Below are positions 54,035 through 64,000 of a stretch of DNA of 64,000 nucleotides, piece after piece (the stretch's first letter is position 1; each line of letters opens with the position of its first letter). The notes under the pieces were generated by a model, which was not told the DNA's origin, searched no databases, and worked only from the letters and a program-made list of their open reading frames with translations. The translations under genes and the position numbers were made by a program. The stretch comes from Cryoendolithus antarcticus (Eukaryota; Ascomycota; Dothideomycetes; Cladosporiales; Cladosporiaceae). The DNA lies in contig NAJO01000019.1 in the NCBI GenBank assembly GCA_002077065.1, positions 806,001 to 870,000 of the forward strand. The letters are read 5' to 3'.

Positions 54035-55243
54035 AGTACCTCCTCGTCGCCAAACGTCTGAATTTCTTAGTGGGAGAAGCTCGTTGCCTCGGCGGCGGTT
54101 GCTTGCACTGTGGTACAGGACGGTCTATCTAAGCACTGTCGAGATTCATGGGATAGCGCAATCCAGCATGCTCTCTCATCGACGCTATTTCCGCAGATTG
54201 ACACTCCGGTAAGAGTGATCATCATAAAAGGCTCTGCACAGCTTGGACGAGTAGAGATACGACAAAGCAACGTAGCTGGGACGACTAAACTACACAGTGG
54301 CCCTTGCGGTGTAGGACGCATCAAAGACGGCATCGCTTGGGAGCATACCTTGATCGAGCTGCTGCTCCATGCCAGGATCGACATGATCTTGCCTACCTCA
54401 GGACAATCCCGATGCTGCACAGCGCCAGAAGATAAATCAGCCACCGGTCTCTGTACGGCCTTGCATGCCGGTAGTGGAGGGTGCTGTAGGGCGGGATGAT
54501 GGCGATGCAAGTTGAAGACGCCAAATCACGTCGCAGACAGATACGACGCAGAGCAAGCATCGCGGCACGAGTAGCCTAGTCTCTCCGTGACATATCACGC
54601 GGCAGCGTTCATGGAGAAGCCGGTGGATAGGCGCACAGCTTCCCAGAAAGACGCTTCCGAGGTACCACATCATCCACAACGAGTTTTATGATTACAATGG
54701 CATTGAATACGACCGAGACTCAGATTTGAGTATACGACAGCAATGACATGGCTAGCACCGCAGGCACACAGAACAGGCGGTGGGGGGGGATACATTGGTC
54801 AAAGCATTGTTATGGACCTCATTTTGGCGGAGTTGCTCGGAAAGTAGGGCTGTTCAGCAGCACATTCGATAGCGCTTGTACATGATTCAGTTTCGGTAGG
54901 TCACTCCAACGGTCGCCAAGAGATATTCATAGGCCGTGCACTGTTCGCTGGAGGACGGGGAGCTTCGGCTCGGCAGATCTTGCAGATCTCCGCCCTGTGG
55001 GGCGTTGCTATGCGAATGTATCTGGCAACCGGAGTTCAAAATAGTATCATCTTCAAAGTACGAGAGCATTTGATCTGCAAATGAAAAACAGGCCTCAGCA
55101 TTTACAAGATCTCACAGGCATTCCGACGTTCGCTTGACGCTGATCCGACCCAACACTCAACACTATGCGCGGTGCACTACGCTAAGCAACAGAGCATCGA
55201 CAGCAACGCAGTCACATTCCTCAAGTTACTATCTTGAGACGAC
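54035..55243. other. intergenic, promoter of chitin synthase
   Basis: About 1.2 kb. A G tract lies near 54781. Two overlapping frames near 54067-54510 have no domain. The right part, AT-richer from about 55010, probably holds the chitin synthase promoter and leader. Confidence 0.5.
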
Positions 55244-58200
55244 ATGGCTTCCGCACCACATTCGCCCGACAGCTATGGGCCTCCGCCAGGCTACCCGGGA
55301 GACAATGATGCGAACAGTGGTACAGATGGTGCGTCCATGCGCCTGCTGAACGACAACCACAACACATCTCCCACGCGACCTTCACCTGGCCCATCGGCGC
55401 GCAGTAGAGCGAACAACGCTTTCGAAGCCGCCAGGCAACGGTTTGCTAGACCTTTGGCTCCAGCGCAGAGCTCGCCTACTGTCTCGGACCTGTCTTCAAG
55501 CGCAAGAGTTGGGCCACGACCAGACGGTGGCAGCACAATCAGCCAGGTCACAACGGAAGGGGATTTGGGCGATCTGCTGCGCGACGTTGAGAGCGATATC
55601 TCTGCACCCCCTACGACGCACTCAATACCGAGAAAGACGAACATGAGGGTGCGATTCCAGGGCCCAAACCAGGTCCCAGACCTCCCTCCGCAATCGGGCC
55701 GTACGAGCCCGCTTGCGCGATCATATCTTCCGGCTGGCATGGACGTCGGCAGAATACCTTCGAGACAGCCGTCGATCATGGACAGTGCGCCATCGTTCCG
55801 GCCGCCGTCTTCTGAGGGTCCTGGCTACATGGGATATCAGCCTTCGTCAAGTGGATCGCATTCCAGATCACGATCATATTCGCCATCGAGAGTATCAAGC
55901 GACTTGTCGAGACCACCGCCGAGCAATGTCGCGTTCGAGCTGGCGGACATTAACGGCAGTCCAAGACCTGGCACACCCTCGTCGCAATATGGCGGATCGC
56001 CGAAGAGGCCGCTCCCACCGCAGTCACTGTTCGCAGGTGGTCGTCCAGTGTCGGTGATAGAAGACGAGCAGGATGGTGATCTGACAGAGGTGCCGATCGA
56101 AGGCGATGATATCTTCGGACTACCCACAGAAGAGAGCGATCTCTCGCGACCAGAGCTGCGTCAGCATGATAGTTTCACGTCGGAGTCAACGTTCACGGAG
56201 GATCTTTATGATGAGAAGGGCGAGGAGCTTTACGGCCCGGCGCCTGATGGCAAGCAGGAGCGCCGCGGTGCACGACAAGCGCAGATGGCGAAGAAAGAGG
56301 TCAAGCTGATCAACGGCGAGTTGATCCTGGAATGCAAGATCCCGACCATACTTTACTCGTTCCTGCCACGGAGAGACGACATTGAGTTCACGCACATGCG
56401 ATACACGGCCGTGACATGCGATCCCAATGACTTCGTGGAGCGCGGCTACAAGCTGCGACAGAATGTCGGCTTCACATCACGAGAGACGGAACTGCTGATC
56501 TGCATCACGATGTACAACGAGGACGAGATCGGCTTCACTCGCACCATGCACGGCGTGATGAGGAACATCGCGCATTTCTGCAGTCGCACCAAGTCCCGAA
56601 CATGGGGCAAGGACGGCTGGCAGAAGATCGTAGTCTGCATCATCTCCGACGGGCGAGCCGCAGTGCATCCTCGAACCCTCGACGCCCTGGCTGCCATGGG
56701 CTGCTATCAAGACGGCATCGCGAAGAACTTGGTCAATCAGAAGGAGGTCTCTGCGCATGTGTACGAGTACACTACGCAAGTCTCCCTCGACTCGGACCTG
56801 AAGTTCAAGGGCGCGGAGAAGGGAATCGTGCCCTGCCAGATGATCTTCTGTCTCAAGGAGAAGAACGCGAAGAAATTGAACAGCCATCGCTGGTTCTTCA
56901 ACGCCTTTGGTCGCGCCCTGAATCCGAATGTGTGCGTTTTGCTCGATGTCGGCACCAAGCCTGGCGACGATTCGCTGTATCATCTCTGGAAGGCTTTTGA
57001 TCGAGACTCGAGCGTGGCTGGAGCTGCTGGAGAGATCAAGGCAATGAAGGGAAAGGCTTGGCTCGGTCTGCTGAACCCGCTCGTGGCCAGCCAGAACTTC
57101 GAGTACAAGATGTCGAACATTCTCGATAAGCCTCTGGAGTCTGTCTTCGGATACATTACGGTCCTGCCTGGTGCGCTGAGTGCTTACCGTTACCATGCGC
57201 TGCAGAATGATGAGACTGGACACGGACCGCTAAGCCAGTACTTCAAGGGTGAAACGCTGCATGGCCAGAGCGCGGATGTGTTTACTGCGAACATGTACCT
57301 CGCCGAAGACCGCATCCTCTGCTGGGAGCTCGTAGCCAAGCGCAGCGAGCGATGGGTGCTCAAATACGTCAAGAGCGCCACAGGCGAGACCGACGTGCCT
57401 GATTCCGTCCCCGAATTCGTCTCCCAACGTCGCCGCTGGCTGAACGGCGCCTTCTTCGCCGCCGTTTACTCTCTACTCCACTTTAAGCAAGTCTGGAAAA
57501 CCGACCACACCATCGGCCGTAAGATCCTGCTGCACATCGAATTTGTCTACCAATTCGTGCAGCTGCTCTTCAGCTTCTTCTCGCTCGGCAACTACTACCT
57601 GACATTCTACTTCGTCGCGGGCTCTCTCTCGGACCCCAAGATAGATCCCTTCGGCCACAACATCGGACTCTACGTCTTCGTGCTCTTTCGCTACATTCTC
57701 GTACTGCTCATCGCCATGCAATTCATTCTGTCCATGGGCAATCGGCCGCAGGGCAGTAAGAAGCTGTACATGGGCAGTATGATCACCTACGCCATCATCA
57801 TGTGCTACACGACTTTCGCAGCTATATTCATTGTGGTCCGACAACTTGCGACCAAAGACGGTGTTGCGCTTGGGAACAATCTCTTTACCAACATGGTCGT
57901 TTCGACGCTCTCGACTGTTGGATTGTACTTCATCATGTCCTTCCTCTACCTCGATCCTTGGCACATGTTCACTTCTTCCGCACAGTACTTCGCCCTTTTG
58001 CCGAGCTATATCTGCACGTTGCAAGTGTACGCTTTCTGCAATACGCACGACATTTCCTGGGGTACGAAAGGTGACAACGTACAACGCATGGACTTGGGCG
58101 TTGCGGGCAAGACGTCGAAGACTGGCGTAGTGGAAGTAGAGATGCCTTCCGAGCAACTGGACATCGACTCTGGGTATGACGAAGCGCTACGAAATCTCCG

Positions 58201-58678
58201 CGACCGCATCGAGGTGCCGCCGAAGCCTGTGAGCGAAAGCCAGATGCAAGAGGACTACTACAAGTCCGTCCGCACCTACGTCGTCATCGTCTGGATCGCC
58301 TGTAACGCCGTCCTCGCCATGGCCGTGTCCGAAGCCTACGGCGCCACAGGAGTAGGCGACAACTTCTACCTCAAATTCATCCTCTGGGCCGTAGCTTGCT
58401 TGGCGCTCTTCAGAGCTCTGGGGAGCAGTGCCTTCGGCGTCATCAACATCATCCAGATGATCGCTGAGAATAAAACGAAGGTCGGCATTGCGAAGACCGC
58501 CAAGAGCTCGAGTTCGCGCAGCGGGGAGTCTTCGGTTGGTGGCATGTCGGATTGGAAGGGCGGGAAGGGGTTCAAGGCGAGGATGACGCCGACTTGGATG
58601 AGTGGGGGTGGGAGTTGGGTTAGTGATAGGCTAAGTAGGTATACGCCGAGTAGTGTTGGGAGTGCGTTTGGGAGGTGA
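55244..58678 (+). CDS. class III chitin synthase
   Basis: A single exon of 1144 residues. This plasma-membrane glycosyltransferase polymerises UDP-GlcNAc into chitin. The conserved part starts at about residue 350 with [20 protein letters not shown], followed by [20 protein letters not shown], and matches division 1, class III enzymes (ChsG/Chs-1 type). Catalytic landmarks are [20 protein letters not shown], the DVGTKPG metal motif near 568, EDRIL near 688 and QRRRW near 727. At least seven membrane helices follow ([57 protein letters not shown]), and the tail ends in a Ser-rich cytosolic segment. Class III enzymes usually have about 900 residues; here a long Pro/Ser/Arg-rich disordered N-terminus adds roughly 200. 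Class III enzymes support hyphal tip growth and occur in filamentous fungi, not budding yeast. Confidence 0.95.
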   Translation: MASAPHSPDSYGPPPGYPGDNDANSGTDGASMRLLNDNHNTSPTRPSPGPSARSRANNAFEAARQRFARPLAPAQSSPTVSDLSSSARVGPRPDGGSTISQVTTEGDLGDLLRDVESDISAPPTTHSIPRKTNMRVRFQGPNQVPDLPPQSGRTSPLARSYLPAGMDVGRIPSRQPSIMDSAPSFRPPSSEGPGYMGYQPSSSGSHSRSRSYSPSRVSSDLSRPPPSNVAFELADINGSPRPGTPSSQYGGSPKRPLPPQSLFAGGRPVSVIEDEQDGDLTEVPIEGDDIFGLPTEESDLSRPELRQHDSFTSESTFTEDLYDEKGEELYGPAPDGKQERRGARQAQMAKKEVKLINGELILECKIPTILYSFLPRRDDIEFTHMRYTAVTCDPNDFVERGYKLRQNVGFTSRETELLICITMYNEDEIGFTRTMHGVMRNIAHFCSRTKSRTWGKDGWQKIVVCIISDGRAAVHPRTLDALAAMGCYQDGIAKNLVNQKEVSAHVYEYTTQVSLDSDLKFKGAEKGIVPCQMIFCLKEKNAKKLNSHRWFFNAFGRALNPNVCVLLDVGTKPGDDSLYHLWKAFDRDSSVAGAAGEIKAMKGKAWLGLLNPLVASQNFEYKMSNILDKPLESVFGYITVLPGALSAYRYHALQNDETGHGPLSQYFKGETLHGQSADVFTANMYLAEDRILCWELVAKRSERWVLKYVKSATGETDVPDSVPEFVSQRRRWLNGAFFAAVYSLLHFKQVWKTDHTIGRKILLHIEFVYQFVQLLFSFFSLGNYYLTFYFVAGSLSDPKIDPFGHNIGLYVFVLFRYILVLLIAMQFILSMGNRPQGSKKLYMGSMITYAIIMCYTTFAAIFIVVRQLATKDGVALGNNLFTNMVVSTLSTVGLYFIMSFLYLDPWHMFTSSAQYFALLPSYICTLQVYAFCNTHDISWGTKGDNVQRMDLGVAGKTSKTGVVEVEMPSEQLDIDSGYDEALRNLRDRIEVPPKPVSESQMQEDYYKSVRTYVVIVWIACNAVLAMAVSEAYGATGVGDNFYLKFILWAVACLALFRALGSSAFGVINIIQMIAENKTKVGIAKTAKSSSSRSGESSVGGMSDWKGGKGFKARMTPTWMSGGGSWVSDRLSRYTPSSVGSAFGR

Positions 58679-59023
58679 GGTGGAAAAGCTGGGATGGTTT
58701 CGTACGTTTGCAATGTAGACATGGATGGGTGTACAGTACTATGAATGCATGTCAACATTACTTCATACTCAAGGATATGCACACATTATTGTCAGCGTGC
58801 TGTCGTTGCGTGGTCTTCGTCCCTGCTTTCCAGAATCGAAGACGTAGATAGTGCTCCAATCATTCCAATTGCGGCAGTGATGCGGTCTGCCACCACGTCT
58901 ATGAAGGGCTTGTATTACGATCGCATCTGTGCCTCTTTTCGTGGGCTTGGGTGTCCTCATAACAGCGTGGAAGTGCTCTAGGTAATAGTGATAGCTATGT
59001 CGTGCAGTATATACATACGCGAT
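58679..59023. other. intergenic between convergent genes
   Basis: About 345 bp between the stops of the chitin synthase and MCD4. Presumed 3' regions; nothing else seen. Confidence 0.45.
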
Positions 59024-62000
59024 CTACCCACTAACCTTCACTCTGCCCTTACTATGTGATACTCCGGTCGTCGCCTTACTCAAACCCTTTCCGGCGTCTT
59101 CACCGCCAGTAATCTTTTCGACCTCGTCCTCCACGAATTCGACACCACCAACCAAAATCTCACTCCCAGCCTCTAGACCGGCAACGAAGATGCAGAGCAA
59201 GCTCGCGATCACAAACACACTAATACTCTCCCCAATCTCCAACCAGCTCCCTTCATCCTTGACGCCCCAAAAGAACCTCAGTGTCAAGTAATCTCCGATC
59301 CCCATCACGACCGCAAACAACGCTCCACCTCTCAACTTTAGCCGCTTCGTCAGTATGCCGAGGTTCGCAGATACAAGCACGAAGGGTGCCAGAAGCTTGA
59401 GCAGCAATAGAGCGCCTTGCGAGAAGGGGTCGAAGACTGGAATCAGGCGGTAGACGGCGTCTAGGCTGAAGGAGGAGATTGATGAGATGTTGCCGGTGCT
59501 GAAAAAGGCTGATTGAAGGAGAAACAGGAAGAGGAGGGAGGTGCGGGCATCGGAGAGAGTGAGAGGGCGGTAGCCCGAGGCTGTCGAAGAAGCGGCGCTC
59601 TGGGGTGGCTTGTGGGAAGTAGAGCCGTTGGCGCTGCCGTTCAGTTGGTGTTGTGTGGGTTGGGTGGCAAACGTCTGATGAATCCGGTGTTCGAGGCGGA
59701 CCCAGCTAACCAGCGTGATGGCTATGGCGAAGTAGAATAAGCCTTCATATGAGATCGTAAGGATGATGAAGAGTGGGCCAAAGGCTAGGAAGATCACGGC
59801 CAGGCGATGGAGGTAGTGATTCCTCGGGTCCAGGGCATGAATGAAGGGAAGGAGGAATGAGGCGATCAATGTCACCCATCCTAGGATCTGTGTTCCAAGG
59901 GGTAGGCCCTGTTTTGCTTGCAGCGATGTCACGCTTGATCGAGTAACGAGCATGGCGAGTGCGATGAGACCGATCTGCCCTCCTAGTATCGCACGTGACA
60001 AGCCATCTGGTTTCGGTGCTGCGAGTCCGGATTTGCTCGGCCTTGCTGAGACCAGTAGACTCTTCTCGAATGTGATGTACAACAGACCAAGAAGCAGGAT
60101 GAGAAAGCCGCCAAGAGAGATGAGATTTGCGTCCTCGACCTTGTTCGCCGGCAAAAGTGTGAAGATACTCATGGAAGCGCAGGCGAGAGCCCATGTCGTA
60201 CACAGCAGTTGATTCTTTTGGGCGAATTGGCTGCCGTACCACAGTGGCCATGTGGCGAGCAAGAGATACACTACGGTATACACCTCGCGGTGGTAGTAAC
60301 TCTGCACCATGACTTCCAAAGCGCAGATGTATGCCAGTACATTCATGCCCAACTTCACAGCACCAGTCTGACTCAGCCCGCTGAAAAGTTGCTTCCCCGC
60401 TGCGCTAAGCGCTCGTCGTCTGATGAACACTTCTTCCCAGAAGACGATCGGAAAGATGGCGTAGACATAGTAAGATGCTGGAGACGATTGGGCGAAGAAC
60501 AGGCTATACAGTGCGATCAGTACGGCTGCGAAGGCTGCAGTGCTCGTAGCTGTTCGTGAGCCGTCGATCTTGCCATCGAGTACATGGATGTCGATCGCAG
60601 TCGTAAAAGCGTAAGCAGCGAAGCCCAGATATCCAGCAGTTACCAGTGTCCTCAGGAAGAGCCAGTCATACGTCTGCAGATATCGCATGCCCTCCAGTCC
60701 CAGTTTGATCAATCCATCTGCAGTACTGATGGCTTCCCGATATTGAACTTTGCTAATCAGGCGTTCAATCTCTGCAAGTCGATGCACAGGCGTTTGTTCC
60801 TCGCCTGCAAAGCCGCGATATGCCCTGTACCGCAGCTCGGTGGCAAGCTTCTCCTGCTCCTTCACGTTGTACATCTCCAAGATCTCCTTCGCGTTGACCA
60901 GCATTGCCTTTGCCTTCTCCTTGTCGTTCGCTGCCAGGTAAGGAAGCGGCAGCTCACCCACAGAGTTCACCGGGAACTCCAATCCAGCCAAGTAAGCCAT
61001 CAGCGTCGCAACATCTGCTTGCGCGACATCGTTCCGCTGCACATGGTCCAGCTTCCAGTCACTCGAGAACCCGTCTTCATGCCCGCTTGCCAGTCCACCT
61101 CCGACCGTCACCGGTTTCGCGACTCCAGCTCCCCAAGCAATAAGCGGCGTCCGCGTATTATCCGGATGCCCATCCCCATGACTGCCCCAATCACTCATGC
61201 CATGATCTGCCGTGAAAACGAAAGCCGTCCCTTCATCGCCGTAGAACTTTTCGATCATCTCCGTTATCTCCCTCACACCTTCATCGACCACTTTGATATT
61301 GTGCAGGTACTCCTTCGAATATGGCCTATAGGCGTGTCCCGTGGTATCGAGTCCAAGCAGATGCAGGAAGAACACAATTTTGTCCTGCCGCAGCCTCGCA
61401 TCCAGCGCTGCATCCGTCTCAGCAGCCTTGAACAGCGCTTTCACGCGATCGAAGACCCAGTAATCAAGCTCCGTCGCATCCTTGCTGAAATCCTCGAACT
61501 CTGACCCATACGTAGCATCCTCCACCCTGCCCTCCACCGCGCCAGTCGAGAACATGGGAAGGATGTCCGGGCTGCCCCAGCTCCATGTATGTCTACTTCG
61601 ATTGAAGACACTGTCGAAGTTGACGGGATTGAGCTTCCATCCAGTGGTCACGGAAGATACATCCTCATACAGTCCCGCGATCAGCGCAACATGCCCGGGT
61701 CGACTCTCAGTCGGCACTCTGGTGTGACTGACTCCGAAAGTCCCATGCTCCAAGACTCTGCTCCTCAGGAAGGATGCTAAAGGTCGTGGCTCCAGCGATT
61801 CACTCCCATTCCCAGCTCCAGGCGAAGGATCTGGAAACCATTGGAACGCTTTGTCGGCTCTAAGCCCGTCACCTGCACCATAGCGTCAACAATGCGCTCT
61901 GCAGGCATGAGATTATCTACGCACCGACATACAGCACCAGACGTTTCGCAGGAGCAGTAGGCGAATCTACGCGGAACGCGCGCATGCCATGGACTATGGG

Positions 62001-62093
62001 GCTGACGAAGTAGATGTCAAAGATACTGAACAGGTACACCAAGTGGAAAGCCACGGCTATACCTAGGAAGCCTAGGCGGCCGAGGCGAGCCAT
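59024..62093 (-). CDS. MCD4: GPI ethanolamine phosphate transferase 1 (Mcd4/PIG-N)
   Basis: The model is complement(59024..61872, 61925..62093), 1005 residues. The 52-bp intron (GTGCGT..TGCAG) joins RLVLYV to [13 protein letters not shown], the hallmark DGLRAD of the family. The first exon carries the N-terminal membrane helix ([20 protein letters not shown]) and [10 protein letters not shown]. The luminal alkaline-phosphatase-like domain follows with [20 protein letters not shown], whose Thr is the predicted nucleophile, then [19 protein letters not shown] and [20 protein letters not shown]. The C-terminal half has about fourteen membrane helices. The enzyme adds phosphoethanolamine to the first mannose of GPI precursors in the ER, a step needed for GPI-anchored wall proteins. 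Length is close to other fungal Mcd4 proteins (about 920-1030). Confidence 0.96.
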
Positions 62094-62543
62094 GGTGGGG
62101 GCAGAGTAAGGGGTTTGGGGAGGGAGAGACGGAGGTGGAGGATCAGAAGGCGCAAATACCCATTGAGACTTTTTGGCTGACGTGTAGCTCGCGTCGCGTA
62201 CCGAATAGCACGTGGGAGTGAACGAAAGTTTGTCCTATATGAGTGTCACCACAGTGGCTGGTAGTGCTTGCGCTGCCACCGCGTGCGCCGCGGGGGCTGC
62301 ACGGTGCTCACGATATCATTGAGCATGAAGTAATAATGTTATGTGTGAGCAAGCATGCTCAGGCAAAAAGATGTAGTGAAAGCCATTACGTTCCGTGCTA
62401 ACAAAACTTTCTATTCGGGTATCATGTCCAATTGCCATACCATACCAACCTATACCCGACCAATAAACGTCCCGGTTCATCTATCCATATCCTAGCTTAC
62501 ACCCAAGTCGCCCTCAGAACACCACCCGCCGGGAACGAGAAGT
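62094..62543. other. intergenic, promoter of MCD4
   Basis: About 450 bp between the MCD4 start and the stop of the PNS1-like gene, both on the minus strand. No specific motif recognised. Confidence 0.45.
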
Positions 62544-64000
62544 TTAGGCATGTATAGCCTGCTGCACGTGCGGATACACGCCCACCATCTTCTGGTACAG
62601 CTCCGGGTGCTCCCTCATCAACACCTCCGGATCCCATGCTGCGGCCACAAAGATAGTGTCGATGCCGCTGCTTAGCGGTGTGGTGAAGCAGTTCGTGATT
62701 TGCAGGCCGATGAGGAAGGCGTAGGCGATTACGACGGGTGTGAACTCGCCGTTGCGGTTGTAGGCTGGGTCGGTGAGGGTGAGGTAGAGGTAGGCGAGGC
62801 TGAAAGATAGTCAGTACATTCACGTGAGGGGGAGAGAGTGCAGGGACAACTCACAGAGCACATGCGTACGCAACGAAAGTTGCGCCCATAGTGAACACCG
62901 GCCCGATAAGACACTCGTTGACAAGCGCATCAATCCCGCGGTTCTTGATCATCTTCCAGGTGTCCTTGGCGCTCTGGATATAGCCCTTGCCGTACAATGC
63001 CATGTAGCTGAAAGCGTAGCGGTTGATGAACGAGACTGCCCAATCTAGGATGCTGATGAGGCACCCAAGCAAGCAGAAAGCGATGCTGCCGCAGGTATTG
63101 CCTGCCATGGCCTCATTCTGCTGCGCAATCGAGCAGAGCTGGCGCAGACTGTTGATGATGGCTACGAGGAGACTTCCGAGGGAGATGCTGCCAAAGCTGT
63201 AGGTCAAAGCGCGCTTTGCTGCTCCGCGAGTAGCGCCTTTGGCTGGGTTCTTGGGCGCGAAGTACCAGGCTCCATACACGCCCGAATTGGTCACATGGAT
63301 GACGTTCTTGAGGACCTCTGTGATCCAGTACGCGGCGAACGTGATGAATGCAATCAGTCCAATAACGGTCGCAGAGCTACAGCTTCCCGAACCGCTGCAG
63401 GCCGGATTGTTCCCAGGCTCATACTTGACGTACACTGCCACCAGCGTGACGGAGAAGTACGCGCCGAACGCCGCTGCCAGCAGACCTCCGAAGAACGACA
63501 CGAGGTAGACATGTCCGTAGCTCTTTGACACATCGATCGCGGTCTGCAGCATGAGCACGCTGAAGGGTATCCTCGGGATCCATGAGATGAAGCAGATGAT
63601 TGTAAAGACGCCGAAGATCAGGAACACAATCCCGCCGCTCCAATATTTTCGGTACAGCATGTAGATCGCAGTGACGAGCATGAACACAATGTTGAGTATC
63701 CCCGTGATCCAGATGAACTGCTTCGTAAACATGCGCGCGAGCGTAACGTAGCCATATCCGAAGACCAGTGCAACAACGAGACATAGCGCGAAGAGCACGA
63801 TCGTGTTTGTGTTCAATCCGAAGTCGTTCTGCGAACCGTAGATCCCTCCGCCACTGAAGCTCTTATTCGCGGCGTAGCTTTGGAGCGCCAGTCCACTGAC
63901 AGCGACGAAGCCTGCTACGACAGCGAGGAACAGTATGCCAGCCCAGATATCATTCCACTTGGGCTTCTCGACCTTGAACGCTTGGCCGAAGTTCTGCTTG
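62544..64000 (-). CDS. PNS1: choline-transporter-like protein Pns1 (CTL/SLC44 family), 5' partial
   Basis: The visible part is complement(62544..62799, 62855..64000); the N-terminus lies beyond the right edge. The 55-bp intron (GTGAGT..TTTCAG) joins FVAYACAL to LAYLYLTLTDPAYN. The first visible residues (KQNFGQAFKVEKPKWNDIWA) precede the first membrane helix, and at least nine helices follow. Family motifs are FISWIPRIPFSVLMLQTAID, FAAYWITEVLKNVIHVTNSG with VYGAWYF, GSISLGSLLVAIINSLRQL, and the RYAFSYMALYGKGY region near the end. The last exon ends in FTTPLSSGIDTIFVAAAWDP and a short cytosolic tail. Pns1 proteins are plasma-membrane proteins related to choline transporter-like proteins; choline transport by the yeast member has not been demonstrated, so the substrate is left open. 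Confidence 0.93.

Noticed and set aside
54067..54510. 147-codon minus-strand frame and overlapping 129-codon plus-strand frame
   Set aside because: Neither has a recognisable motif and both are Cys/Ser-rich; treated as intergenic.
1..64000. Search for transposons, RIP-degraded AT-rich islands, CRISPR arrays or a secondary-metabolite cluster
   Set aside because: No transposase, reverse transcriptase, terminal repeat, polyketide or peptide synthetase sequence was seen, and no long AT-rich block stands out; direct-repeat arrays with unique spacers are absent.

Overview
The window looks like nuclear DNA of a filamentous ascomycete (Pezizomycotina). Genes are mostly single-exon or carry one or two introns of about 41-130 bp with GT..AG ends and CTAAC/CTGAC-like branch sites. 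They are read from both strands with no operons. The proteins are typical of such fungi: a class III chitin synthase, a Bem1 scaffold, an RTA1-like membrane protein, an NCS2 purine permease and L-galactonate dehydratase. Composition and gene style suggest a Dothideomycete, but that is inference only.

Layout. 0-6 kb: the 3' part of a fungal_trans transcription factor, a broken secreted-protein gene and an NCS2 xanthine/uric-acid-type permease. 6-14 kb is gene-poor and holds a small three-exon dsRBD-like protein and one unrecognised protein. 14-19.6 kb: a conserved fungal protein, a clear membrane-protein pseudogene, a CoA-binding protein, a class I methyltransferase and a myosin essential light chain. 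20-25 kb: an RTA1-like membrane protein, a BTB protein and an unrecognised coiled-coil protein. 26-34 kb: RRP8, a small protein, the divergent MSP1/thymidylate synthase pair and a disordered nuclear-type protein. 34.6-45 kb: a large membrane-anchored disordered protein with two reading-frame problems, a membrane-anchored DPBB protein, L-galactonate dehydratase, and the divergent VPS36/THP3 pair. 46-49 kb: BEM1 followed by a degenerate 117-bp tandem repeat. 51-64 kb: an atypical kinase, a class III chitin synthase, MCD4 and a PNS1-like transporter running off the right edge.

The genes do not form one pathway. Several serve polarised growth, wall and membrane building (BEM1, chitin synthase, MCD4, MLC1), mitochondrial and endosomal quality control (MSP1, VPS36) and basic nucleic-acid metabolism (RRP8, THP3, thymidylate synthase). 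Two promoters contain motifs that fit their gene's known biology: three ACGCGW boxes before thymidylate synthase and two CCACCAAT motifs before L-galactonate dehydratase. I see no secondary-metabolite cluster, transposon, CRISPR array or confident RNA gene. The least explained structure is the 117-bp (39-codon) repeat at 48.4-49.1 kb. Two genes are clearly or probably broken and two more need an unusual intron or a frameshift, so assembly error must be weighed against real decay. Intron positions were read by eye from splice signals and frame continuity.
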